DNA of 64,000 nucleotides from Microbacterium sp. (GTDB lineage Bacteria; Actinomycetota; Actinomycetes; Actinomycetales; Microbacteriaceae), in assembly GCF_017305435.1 (NCBI RefSeq), contig NZ_JAFKIP010000003.1:186001-250000 (forward strand). The letters are read 5' to 3'. Shown piece by piece: positions 17,201 through 24,116 of this stretch. The position numbers and the translations under genes are program-made. The notes beneath the pieces are model-generated. The model did no database searches and was not told where the DNA came from. It saw only the letters and a list, made by a program, of their open reading frames with translations. Numbering within the stretch: the stretch's first letter is position 1; every line of letters begins with the position of its first letter.

Positions 17201-17976
17201 AGCACGATGCCCGCCTCAAGGCCGGTCAGGCGCGGGTCCTCGAGGATCCGGGTGAACACGGCGATCGTGAGGTCGAGGTCGCGATACTCCTCCATGTCGA
17301 GGTTGAGGAAGGTGCCGTTCGACGCCGCGGTGAGGTAGAGCGGCAGGAGGCGTTCGACGACGGCATCCACCGTCTCGTCGAACGCCCACATCGAGATGTG
17401 GCTCGCGATCGCCGAGACCTTGACCGACACGTAGTCGACGTCATCGCGACGGACGAGGTCGTGGATGCCGTCGAGCCGTCGCCGCGCCTCCTTCTCCCCC
17501 AGGACCGCCTCGCCGAGGAGGTTGAGGTTCAGCCGCGCACCCGACCCGCGAAGGGTCGCCAGCGCGGGGCCGAGTTTGTCGGGGCGCGCATCGACGACGA
17601 GGTGGCCGACCATCTCGCGCAGGACGCGACGGGCGATCGGCACGACGGGGCTCGGCAGCACGGGCGCGACGGCCCCGCCCGTGCGGACGGCCGCGCGCAG
17701 GTACCACGGCAGGAAGTCGGGGACGAGCGGGGCGACGCGCTGCAGATTGGATGCCGCGGCGCTGAGCGACTCGGGGCGCATGACGCCGTCGACGAATCCG
17801 ATCGTGAAGGGCAGACCGTTCGGGTCCTTCAGCACGCCGGCGAGTCGCTCGGCGGCGGGGTCGACCGGCACGTCGGCGGACTCGGCGACCCAGCGCTGCG
17901 CGAGCGCGACGGCCTGATCGGGAAGCTTCGGGGCGGCGTCTTCGTGGGTCACGGTCCCAGCCTGCACTGTCGTCAT
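14275..17976 (-). CDS. putA: Bifunctional proline dehydrogenase / glutamate-5-semialdehyde dehydrogenase
   Basis: About 1233 residues from the ATG of MTTVQAGTVTHEDAAPKL; an in-frame upstream start adds 16 residues overlapping the promoter region. The N-terminal third is the FAD-dependent proline dehydrogenase barrel (YVSVKVSAIASHISMWAF, IKVRLVKGANLAMEHVD, RIGVAGHNLFDIAYAWLLAG). A variable linker near residues 450-560 is followed by the aldehyde dehydrogenase domain: TVVTPPWNFPIAIPAGG, LLAETSGKNAMIVMPSADLD and GHAGQKCSAASLAIL with catalytic Cys814. The protein oxidises proline to glutamate in two steps and channels the intermediate. No N-terminal ribbon-helix-helix DNA-binding domain is present, so it is not the self-regulating type; the divergent LysR gene is the likely regulator. 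Confidence 0.95.
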   Translation of the reverse strand: MTTVQAGTVTHEDAAPKLPDQAVALAQRWVAESADVPVDPAAERLAGVLKDPNGLPFTIGFVDGVMRPESLSAAASNLQRVAPLVPDFLPWYLRAAVRTGGAVAPVLPSPVVPIARRVLREMVGHLVVDARPDKLGPALATLRGSGARLNLNLLGEAVLGEKEARRRLDGIHDLVRRDDVDYVSVKVSAIASHISMWAFDETVDAVVERLLPLYLTAASNGTFLNLDMEEYRDLDLTIAVFTRILEDPRLTGLEAGIVLQAYLPDALPALRQLTAWAQERVDAGGAGIKVRLVKGANLAMEHVDAVMHGWEQATHASKLDSDASYLRCLDEALQPAHTRAVRIGVAGHNLFDIAYAWLLAGERGVRPDLEFEMLLGMAQGQVDAVAREVGHVLVYVPVVRPDEFDVAISYLVRRLEENASSDNFLSAVFELSSDEAMFARERDRFLASVERAHDPSLPVGPNRRQDRTAAPAPAAPSLTRPGAEDGDLTQAVLSIARAAARSEDDDVAEPAGFGDDWVETAVFSARESSAVASGAAGFANAPDSDPALPANRVWSAEILARVETSTAGDDTIAAARLDAEDVLDTVVQRVRGAAEEWGARPAVERSAVLQAVARALETRRGELIEVAASETGKVFAEADVEVSEAVDFADYYAATAKELDRVPGAVFVPARLTVVTPPWNFPIAIPAGGVLAALAAGSGVVFKPAPQARRCAAVVAEAIWAALDDAGIPRDILALVDIDEGGLGRQLIAHEGVDRVILTGSWETAALFRSWRADLPLLAETSGKNAMIVMPSADLDLAASDLVKSAFGHAGQKCSAASLAILVGPVARSARFARQLVDATESLRVGPPSDPRSEVGPVIEPPRGKLAWALTTLDEGEQWLVEPRLVEDAPAEYAERLWRPGIRTGVKPGSRMHLEEFFGPVMGVLHASSLAEAIELQNAVAYGLTAGLYTQDPADLELWLDEVQAGNLYVNRGITGAIVQRQPFGGWKRSSVGAGTKAGGPNYLVGLGSWRATSGGAPSSTLHLRGLDTRITDLIEAAQPSLDYESFEWLRRGALSDAVVWDREFGRVRDVSRLGVERNLFRYRPVPVAVRATGDATWQSVLRVVVAGVRAGGGFSLSAPVGLPGPVRRALGELDVPVFIETDDEWITRVRHERDAGGTGRVRIVGRAGSPHASVTLQDALAAATAGDPDLAVYANEVTTAGRIELLPFLHEQSVSITAHRFGNPDHWSEAVI

Positions 17977-18068
17977 CCGTTCAGGATGCGGCACGCGTAT
18001 AGTTCGGGAAAAGCGATCATCCATGACTGATATCGCTCGATTTTCTCGATGGATGCCGAGGAGGGACC

Positions 18069-18968
18069 GTGTTCGAGCTGCGCCGCCTCCGTCTGCTGCA
18101 CGAACTCGCTCTGCGCGGCACTCTCGCCGCGGTCGCCGACGCGCTCGCCTACAGCCCGTCCACGATCTCGCAGCAGCTCGCCCTGCTCGAGCGGGAGGCG
18201 GGCGTGGCCCTGCTCGCCCCCGACGGGCGGCGCGTGCGTCTCACCGAGCACGGCGCGGCGCTCGCGGCGCACGCCGCCCGCGCCCTCGACGCCGACGAGC
18301 AGATCCGCGCCGAGCTCGAGCTGCTGCAGCCGGGCATCGCGCCGGTGCGGGTCGCCGTGCTCCAGACGGCGGCGCGCACGATCGTGCCGGCCGCGCTGAC
18401 CCTCCTCGCCGAGCGGGCGCCGGCGCTCCGCGTCGAGCTGTCCGAAGTCCCGCCGGAAGAGGGCCTGTTCGAGCTGTCGGCACGCGGCTTCGATCTCGCG
18501 ATCGCCGAGCAGTACCCGGGGCTCACGCGCGCTCACCGCCCGGACCTCGAGCGGCACGTCCTCGGGAGCGACCCGATGCGCCTCGCGACCGCGCGCGGGG
18601 GGACGGGGGGCGGCGCGGCCCGTCCGCTGGCTGCGCTCGCGGGGCATCCCTGGGTCATGGAGCCCGCCGGCACCGCTGCGCGGGACTGGGCCGTGCAGCA
18701 GTGCCGCGCGGCGGGATTCGAGCCCGACGTCCGGTTCGAACTCGCCGACCTCGGCGCGCATGTCTCCCTCATCGCTGCGGGCCGCGCCGTCGGGATGCTC
18801 CCCGACCTGCTGTTCGTCGGCGCGCGGGCGCCGATCGCGCTCGGAGCACTGCCGGGCGACCCGGTGCGAGAGATCTTCACCGCGACCCGTCGCGCGAGCG
18901 CGGGGCGCCCCGGCATCCACCTCGTGCAGGAGGCGATCGCGGAGGCGTTCGCCGCCGCGCGGGCGTGA
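18069..18968 (+). CDS. LysR family transcriptional regulator
   Basis: A 299-residue LysR protein with a GTG start behind GAGGAGG. The winged helix-turn-helix is at residues 1-60 (LRLLHELALRGTLAAVADAL, then YSPSTISQQLALLEREAGV). A periplasmic-binding-like effector domain follows (VRVAVLQTAARTIVPAAL onward) and is alanine- and arginine-rich. It is divergent from putA with 92 bases between, so proline or P5C control of putA is the natural hypothesis. The intergenic stretch holds CATCCAT (18019-18025) and ATGGATG (18049-18055), an inverted pair, with the TCGA-rich core CTCGATTTTCTCGAT between them. Confidence 0.88.
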   Translation: MFELRRLRLLHELALRGTLAAVADALAYSPSTISQQLALLEREAGVALLAPDGRRVRLTEHGAALAAHAARALDADEQIRAELELLQPGIAPVRVAVLQTAARTIVPAALTLLAERAPALRVELSEVPPEEGLFELSARGFDLAIAEQYPGLTRAHRPDLERHVLGSDPMRLATARGGTGGGAARPLAALAGHPWVMEPAGTAARDWAVQQCRAAGFEPDVRFELADLGAHVSLIAAGRAVGMLPDLLFVGARAPIALGALPGDPVREIFTATRRASAGRPGIHLVQEAIAEAFAAARA

Positions 18969-18986
18969 GGCCGAGGAGGGTCCCGG

Positions 18987-19547
18987 CTACTCCCAGACGC
19001 TCGGGGCGGGAGACTTCGTCGAGGGGAGGGCGGAACCCGCCGCCCAGTCGATCACCCACTGCGGCAGCGGCGGGGTGTCGTCGGGGCGACCGAGCGCAGC
19101 GAACAGCTCGTCGGTGTTGACGACGCCCCCGCTCTTACGGAGGAACCGGGCGCGCACGATCATCTCGGCATAGACCTCGCCGCCGACGACCGCGCGGTGG
19201 ATCTGGTACACCGCCTTGTCATCGTGCCCGAGGATGCGCGACTCGACCGTGAAACGCTGCCACAGCTCGAGCGACTTCCGGAACACGACCGACTCGCTCG
19301 CGACGACGGCGTACCAGTCGCGCCCGTTCATGGCATCCCACAGTCCGGTGCGGATGAGAAGGTCGAACCGCCCCAGATCGAACAGCGAGGCGTAGCGCCC
19401 GTTGTTCATGTGCATGAGCAGGTCGATGTCGGTCGGGAGCGTCGTCAGGCGCACCCGGCCGACCGAGTCGGGCGCGATCGGCCCGCGGCGGCGCAGCAGG
19501 GTCTTCGCGCGCCAGATCGTCAGGAGAGTCCGCCACCACACATTCAC
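18987..19547 (-). CDS. Acyl-CoA thioesterase (hot-dog fold)
   Basis: A 186-residue protein of the 4-hydroxybenzoyl-CoA thioesterase-like hot-dog family. LTTLPTDIDLLMHMNNGRYA is the diagnostic active-site stretch, and FDLGRFDLLIRTGL and VVFRKSLELWQRFTVESRIL follow. The GTG start (VNVWWRTLL) is supported by TAGTCT (19555-19560, minus strand) seven bases upstream, a leaderless arrangement. A longer frame upstream would cross this promoter. It converges on the LysR gene. The substrate is unknown. The DNA just upstream of its promoter is one of the two direct repeats that bound the carboxylase island. Confidence 0.85.
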   Translation of the reverse strand: MNVWWRTLLTIWRAKTLLRRRGPIAPDSVGRVRLTTLPTDIDLLMHMNNGRYASLFDLGRFDLLIRTGLWDAMNGRDWYAVVASESVVFRKSLELWQRFTVESRILGHDDKAVYQIHRAVVGGEVYAEMIVRARFLRKSGGVVNTDELFAALGRPDDTPPLPQWVIDWAAGSALPSTKSPAPSVWE

Positions 19548-19562
19548 TCGCCGGAGACTAGC

Positions 19563-19594
19563 GCGTGTCTCCGCATATCTCCGGTGAGGCTCGC
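19563..19594 (+). repeat. Island-flanking imperfect direct repeat, left copy
   Basis: The sequence is GCGTGTCTCC, G, CATATCTC, CG, GTGAGG, CT, CGC. Compared with 30538-30568 it shares the blocks GCGTGTCTCC, CATATCTC, GTGAGG and CGC in the same order and orientation, with one inserted base and four substitutions. The two copies lie 11 kb apart and enclose the regulator, carboxylase operon and alcohol dehydrogenase exactly. Confidence 0.6.
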
Positions 19595-19747
19595 TGCAGT
19601 CCGATTCGGCGAGGTCTGCGGGCGACAGGGAAGACACATGGCCTGGGTCGAGGTGGTGCACCACCCCAACCAGGTCGACAGAGGCCGACAGCGATCTCGC
19701 GATGAGCCCTTCGGAGCGTCGTGACGTCCGTGTCGTCTTCGCCGGTC

Positions 19748-21532
19748 TTACACCGTGATGCTGTACTGCCGCAGCTTGCGATAGAGAGTGGCGCGGCTGA
19801 TGCCGAGCCGTTCCGCCGCCCGCACCCGATTCCCCTCGCTGCCGCGCAGCGCCGTGATGATCGCGTCTCGCTCCGCCGACTCAAGGCTGCCCGCCGGCCG
19901 ATCCACCTCGGCGAAGAGCACGTGAGGAAGGTCTTCGGCTCGGATGGGGCCTACCGGCCGTTGCGCGCACGCCGATTGGAGCACGGCTCGCAGCTGCGTC
20001 AGGTTGCCGGGCCACTCATACCTGGAGAGCGCCTTCTCAGTGTGAATCGACAGGGTGCGCTGCGAGCCCAGGTCTGCCAGCATCTGCGCGGCGATCTCGG
20101 GCAGGTCGGGGAGTCGGTGACGCAGGGGCGGCAGTACTGCGCACGTCGCGAACGACCGAATAAGCGGAGAGCCCTCTCCGCCGGACCCATGTTCCGACGT
20201 GAAGGTCGCCGCGACGACAACGCCATCACGCTGGCCCGCGCCCGCGATGAGCGTAATGAGCGCCGTGGCGTCGGCCGCTTCCGCGGCGTCGATGTTGCGC
20301 AACAGCAGGAGCGCGGGGCGCCCCGCAGCGTCGAGTTGCGCGCGCGCTCGTTCGGCGACGCCCGGCTGTGACGCATCCAGGATCAGCCGCGGAGCCTCGG
20401 GTCGCTGCGCCGCGAAGGACTGCACGATCGCAGTGGCACGGCCTGTTCCCCGCTCACCGAGCACCAGCAGGGGGCTGGCGTCCCGCAGCGCCGCGCCGAT
20501 CTCGTCCGTTGCGCGCCGCCACGCCGGCGTGCGACTGGGGCGAGTCTGTGGACCCTGGACACGCCGTTCCGGAGCGGCGCAGGTCCCCGCCGGGTGCGGG
20601 AGAGCCAACTCGTCCCCTCGTGTCCCATAGGCCTCATAAACGACCCCGATCGTGCGTCCGGCGGCCTCGACCGCGCGGGCGCGCAGCGTCACGAGGCGCC
20701 CACCGTCGAGCGCGATCTGCTCGACGGCCGCCTCGCTGCGCTCGGCGAGGAAACGCGCGTGGCTGCGCAGCACCTCCTGTTCTTCGGGGGTGTAGTTCTC
20801 GTGCATCGTCTGGTCGGCGAGGATCATCGTCATGCCGACCGCCCCGACCGCCGCTGAACGGGCACGCAAGGTGGCGAGGGCGAACGCGTCGAACACGGCG
20901 TGCTGGTCCTCACCGCGGTCCATCAGCAGGTTGCGCTCGATCTCGCGAGCGGCGCTGCGCACGAGAGAGCGCAGCAGTGGCGTGGAGTCCTCGAACAGAC
21001 AGGTCACGTCCAATAGGCCCTCCACGCGACCCGTGACCGGGTCGCGGATCGGCGCGGCGGTGCAGGAGAACGCCTGGAGCCGCTCGCTGAAGTGCTCCGG
21101 CCCGTGCACCTCGACGGGCTGGCCCGACTCCAACGCGGTGCCGATGCCGTTCGTCCCCATCGTGCTTTCGCCGTACTCGAACCCGGGAGCGAACTGCACG
21201 CCGTCCAGGAGTCGGCCGATTCGCGGTTCCGAGTCCAGTCGGAGCAGCAGCCGCGATCTCGAGTCGGTGAGCGCGATACTCAGCGCCAGTTCGGACGCCT
21301 CATCGGCGACGCGATCGAGGATGGGGCGCGAGAGACGCACCAGCCGCGTATCCACGAGCGGGTCGGAATAGAAGGTCGCACTGGTGGCGCCAGCATCGAG
21401 GCCGATGGCGCGGCTCCTGCGCCACGACGCCGCGATCACGGATCGTACGTCGCTGTCGGCGCGCTCGTCGCCGGCGAGGAAGTCCGCCCGCGCGGCCGCA
21501 ACCTGAAGCCGCCTCAGTCTGATCTCATTCAT
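19748..21532 (-). CDS. GAF-Fis family regulator with decayed AAA+ domain (AcoR-like)
   Basis: About 594 residues from ATG 21532; a GTG four codons upstream is possible. Residues 30-200 are the sensory GAF region typical of AcoR-like activators (SVIAASWRRSRAIGLD; GFEYGESTMGTNGIGTALES). Near 355-370 is a P-loop-like segment, VLGERGTGRATAIVQ, where the catalytic lysine of GxxGxGKE is lost. The Walker B acid pair is replaced by LLLLRNIDA, and no GAFTGA loop is present. The end is a Fis helix-turn-helix (RVRAAERLGISRATLYRKLRQY). It therefore cannot act as a sigma-54 ATPase activator and probably works with the housekeeping sigma factor. It is divergent from the carboxylase operon, with a perfect palindrome in the shared promoter region. 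Confidence 0.88.
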   Translation of the reverse strand: MNEIRLRRLQVAAARADFLAGDERADSDVRSVIAASWRRSRAIGLDAGATSATFYSDPLVDTRLVRLSRPILDRVADEASELALSIALTDSRSRLLLRLDSEPRIGRLLDGVQFAPGFEYGESTMGTNGIGTALESGQPVEVHGPEHFSERLQAFSCTAAPIRDPVTGRVEGLLDVTCLFEDSTPLLRSLVRSAAREIERNLLMDRGEDQHAVFDAFALATLRARSAAVGAVGMTMILADQTMHENYTPEEQEVLRSHARFLAERSEAAVEQIALDGGRLVTLRARAVEAAGRTIGVVYEAYGTRGDELALPHPAGTCAAPERRVQGPQTRPSRTPAWRRATDEIGAALRDASPLLVLGERGTGRATAIVQSFAAQRPEAPRLILDASQPGVAERARAQLDAAGRPALLLLRNIDAAEAADATALITLIAGAGQRDGVVVAATFTSEHGSGGEGSPLIRSFATCAVLPPLRHRLPDLPEIAAQMLADLGSQRTLSIHTEKALSRYEWPGNLTQLRAVLQSACAQRPVGPIRAEDLPHVLFAEVDRPAGSLESAERDAIITALRGSEGNRVRAAERLGISRATLYRKLRQYSITV

Positions 21533-21602
21533 GTCGATCCGCACGCCATCGTGCCCGGAAGTTCCGAGATTCCGACATTATCCCCCGCAGCAGCCGGGGC
21601 GA

Positions 21603-21623
21603 GGTGTCTCGATTTGAGACACC
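21603..21623. promoter_or_regulatory. Perfect palindrome GGTGTCTC-N5-GAGACACC, candidate Fis-regulator operator
   Basis: Eight-base arms separated by GATTT lie between the regulator (start 21532) and the carboxylase operon (start 21696). An extra half-site GAGACAC is at 21634-21640. The core geometry GTGTC-N9... is shared with a palindrome at 52549-52569. This fits dimer binding by a Fis-type domain; the binding partner is inferred. Confidence 0.6.
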
Positions 21624-21695
21624 CCAGTGAGGTGAGACACGAGTCACGATCGGAACCCGGCGACAAAGCCGAACGACGACAACGGAGTCACTGGA

Positions 21696-23627
21696 ATGAA
21701 CAAGCTGATCAACATCGACAATGGCGGCACCCTCACCGACGTGTGCGTCTGGGATGGCTCGGAGTTCACCTTCACCAAGACGCTCACCACGCCCCACGAC
21801 CTCTCGCAGTGCCTGTTCGACGGGATCGAGAAGGCGTCCACGAACCTCTACGGAGAAGCCGCCCTCACGCGGGTGCTGCACGAGACACGACACATCCGCT
21901 ACTCGACGACGCAGGGCACGAATGCCTTGGTGATGCGCCGTGGACCCGATCTGGGCCTCATCGTCGACGATCGGGGCACCATCGACGACCTTCGCGACAC
22001 TGTCGAAGAGGTCGACCTCTTCGACGACATCATCGGCCGTCGCGTGGGCGTCGTCGACACGGGGCTGTCGGACGATGAGCTCGAGAAGGCCGCGGTGAAA
22101 GAGGTCAACGCCCTGATCAACGCAGGGGCCGCGCGCATCGTCATCGCCGTCGGTCAAGACCGCGGCATCACTGAGCGTCGCCTGCGAACGATCCTGCTGC
22201 GCACCTTCCCTCGCCACCTGCTCGGGAGCGTTCCTCTGCTGTACTCGTGGGAGTTCGTCGACGACAGCCGTCGCGACCGCCGGGTGTGGTCGGCGCTGCT
22301 GAACTCGTTCCTGCACCCCACGATGGAGCGATTCCTCTACAACACCGAAGACCGCCTGCGCGACTACAAAGTGCAGCACCCGCTGCTGGTGTACCGCAAT
22401 GACGGCGCCTCCTCTCGCGTCGCGAAGTCGGTCGCTCTGAAGACATACTCCTCCGGCCCGCGCGGCGGCCTCGAGGGCACTCGAGCCCTCGCCGACGCCT
22501 ACCACCTCGCTCGCGTGCTGATGGTCGACGTCGGCGGCACCACCACCGACGTCGGCATCGTCGATGATGCAACCATCGCGACGACACGACGTGGCCGCAT
22601 CGAAGGTGTGCCGGTGTCGTACCCGCTCAGCGAGGTGCACTCCAGCGGCGTCGGCGGCAGCAGCATCATCCGGGTGGTCGACGGCGAGATCACCGTCGGC
22701 CCCGAAAGCGTCGGCGCCGCGCCCGGCCCCGCCAGCTTCGGTTTCGGTGGCACGAGCGCAACCATCACCGATGTCAATCTGCTGCTCGGCGTGCTCGACC
22801 CCTCCACCTATCTCGACGGCAACTTCAGCCTCGACGCCTCACGCGCCGAGGCCGTGATCCGCTCCACGATCGCCGAGCCGCTCGGCATCAGCTTGGAAGA
22901 GGCCCTGGTGCAGATGGAGCAGGCGTACTTTGCCCGCATGGCCGCCGCCTTCCACGCGTTCGTCGGCGACGACCCCGCGCGCACGACACTTGCCGCGTTC
23001 GGTGGCGCCGGCCCGATGAGCGCGGCGGGATCGGCGCACCTCGCCGGAATCCGCCGCGTCATCGTGCCGCGGATGGCGGCGGTGTTTTCGGCGTTCGGCA
23101 TCGGGTTCTCGAACCTCGGCCGCAGCTACGAGGCGACGATCTCGGATCGCTCGGTCGAGGCGGTCGAGGAGCAGAAGGCCGCGCTCACCGCGCGCGCCGA
23201 GCGCGACATCTTCCAAGAGGGCTACCCGATCGAAGACTGCGATCTGCGATGGAGCGTCGAGATCGAAGACGCCGCCGGCGAGCACGTCGAGTCCGTCGAC
23301 TACGACCCGCAGGCGCTCCCCGAACCCGCGGCCGGTCATGGGCTACTTCTGCGGCTCGACATCACCGCAGCGCTGCCGCAGGCATCCCTCCCCGACGACG
23401 TCGCCGTCCCCGCCGCGCCCGCACAGCGGCAAGGCGTGCGAGCGGTGCGTTCGGCAGCCGACACGGTCAACGACGTTCCCGTCTTCACCCTCGATGACCT
23501 GTCACCCGGAGCCACCGCCTCGGGCCCCGCGATCGTCGAAGGTCCCTTCTTCACAGCCCGCGTGCTGGAGGGGTGGGACTTCCGCGTCAGTGCCGCCGGA
23601 GACCTGCTTCTCGAAGACACCCGCTGA
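21696..23627 (+). CDS. HyuA-type subunit, acetophenone-carboxylase alpha-like
   Basis: A 643-residue protein of the hydantoinase A / ATP-dependent ketone carboxylase family. The actin-like ATP site is visible at the N-terminus (INIDNGGTLTDVCVWDGS; STTQGTNALVMRRG) and in the middle (LMVDVGGTTTDVGIVDD; SSGVGGSSIIRVVDG). HyuA-type subunits use ATP to activate the substrate. It is about the size reported for ApcA (roughly 70 kDa) and is the first gene of a five-gene run whose order and sizes match apcABCDE. The ATG has ACGGAG about nine bases upstream. Oxoprolinase or hydantoinase function is less likely because of the zinc-binding small subunit next door. Confidence 0.85.
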   Translation: MNKLINIDNGGTLTDVCVWDGSEFTFTKTLTTPHDLSQCLFDGIEKASTNLYGEAALTRVLHETRHIRYSTTQGTNALVMRRGPDLGLIVDDRGTIDDLRDTVEEVDLFDDIIGRRVGVVDTGLSDDELEKAAVKEVNALINAGAARIVIAVGQDRGITERRLRTILLRTFPRHLLGSVPLLYSWEFVDDSRRDRRVWSALLNSFLHPTMERFLYNTEDRLRDYKVQHPLLVYRNDGASSRVAKSVALKTYSSGPRGGLEGTRALADAYHLARVLMVDVGGTTTDVGIVDDATIATTRRGRIEGVPVSYPLSEVHSSGVGGSSIIRVVDGEITVGPESVGAAPGPASFGFGGTSATITDVNLLLGVLDPSTYLDGNFSLDASRAEAVIRSTIAEPLGISLEEALVQMEQAYFARMAAAFHAFVGDDPARTTLAAFGGAGPMSAAGSAHLAGIRRVIVPRMAAVFSAFGIGFSNLGRSYEATISDRSVEAVEEQKAALTARAERDIFQEGYPIEDCDLRWSVEIEDAAGEHVESVDYDPQALPEPAAGHGLLLRLDITAALPQASLPDDVAVPAAPAQRQGVRAVRSAADTVNDVPVFTLDDLSPGATASGPAIVEGPFFTARVLEGWDFRVSAAGDLLLEDTR

Positions 23628-23672
23628 CCCGCCAACCCGCACACCTCAACTTCAAAGACGAAAGAGGAACAC

Positions 23673-24116
23673 ATGAAGATCCCGATGACTGAGTATCTGT
23701 ATATCGATTTCGATGATGAGCGCTGGCACTGCCGTCGCTGCGACCACGACTTCGGAGATGCGCGCGGAAACTACAAAGAGGGCACCCTCGTCTACGACCG
23801 TGACCCCCGGGAGATCCACCAGCCGATCCTCGACCCGGACCGTTACGAGTACACCTTCTCGCCCGACCCCGAGTACTGCCGAATCCTCGAGTACTACTGC
23901 CCGACGTGTGCGACCCAGCTCGAGACCGAGTACGTGCCGCCGGGGCATCCGCCGGTGCACGACATGGAGTGGGACATCGACGCGATCCGCGCGCAATGGG
24001 AAGAGCGCGGCGTCGATCCCGAGACGGTGATCGCCTACGGCCCCGGCGAAGACGTCGAGCGCCACACCGGAGGCGGCACGCTGAAGGCGCGACTGGCCGA
24101 GGGGGGTGTTCGCTGA
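23673..24116 (+). CDS. Small zinc-binding subunit, acetone/acetophenone carboxylase gamma-like
   Basis: A 147-residue acidic protein: MTEYLYIDFDDERWHCRRCD, then YKEGTLVYDRDPREIHQPIL and CRILEYYCPTCATQLETEY. Cys20/Cys23 and Cys76/Cys79 form a four-cysteine zinc site. This layout is that of the small subunit shared by acetone carboxylase (gamma) and acetophenone carboxylase (ApcB, about 15 kDa). It marks the operon as a ketone carboxylase rather than a hydantoinase. AGAGGAAC precedes the ATG, and the stop overlaps the next start by one base (TGATG). Confidence 0.82.
   Translation: MKIPMTEYLYIDFDDERWHCRRCDHDFGDARGNYKEGTLVYDRDPREIHQPILDPDRYEYTFSPDPEYCRILEYYCPTCATQLETEYVPPGHPPVHDMEWDIDAIRAQWEERGVDPETVIAYGPGEDVERHTGGGTLKARLAEGGVR

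Noticed and set aside
17977-18024. Upstream start for putA adding 16 residues.
   Set aside because: It would run through the putA/LysR promoter region, and the added residues are not family-like.
21533-21695. Sigma-54 (-24/-12) promoter for the carboxylase operon.
   Set aside because: No GG-N10-GC element with the right flanks was found, and the regulator lacks the GAFTGA loop.
24060-24115. N-terminal extension of the second HyuA protein into the small-subunit gene.
   Set aside because: The family start (RRISVDIGGTFTD) coincides with the ATG at 24116, which overlaps the stop of the small subunit; the extension is a shadow reading of that gene.
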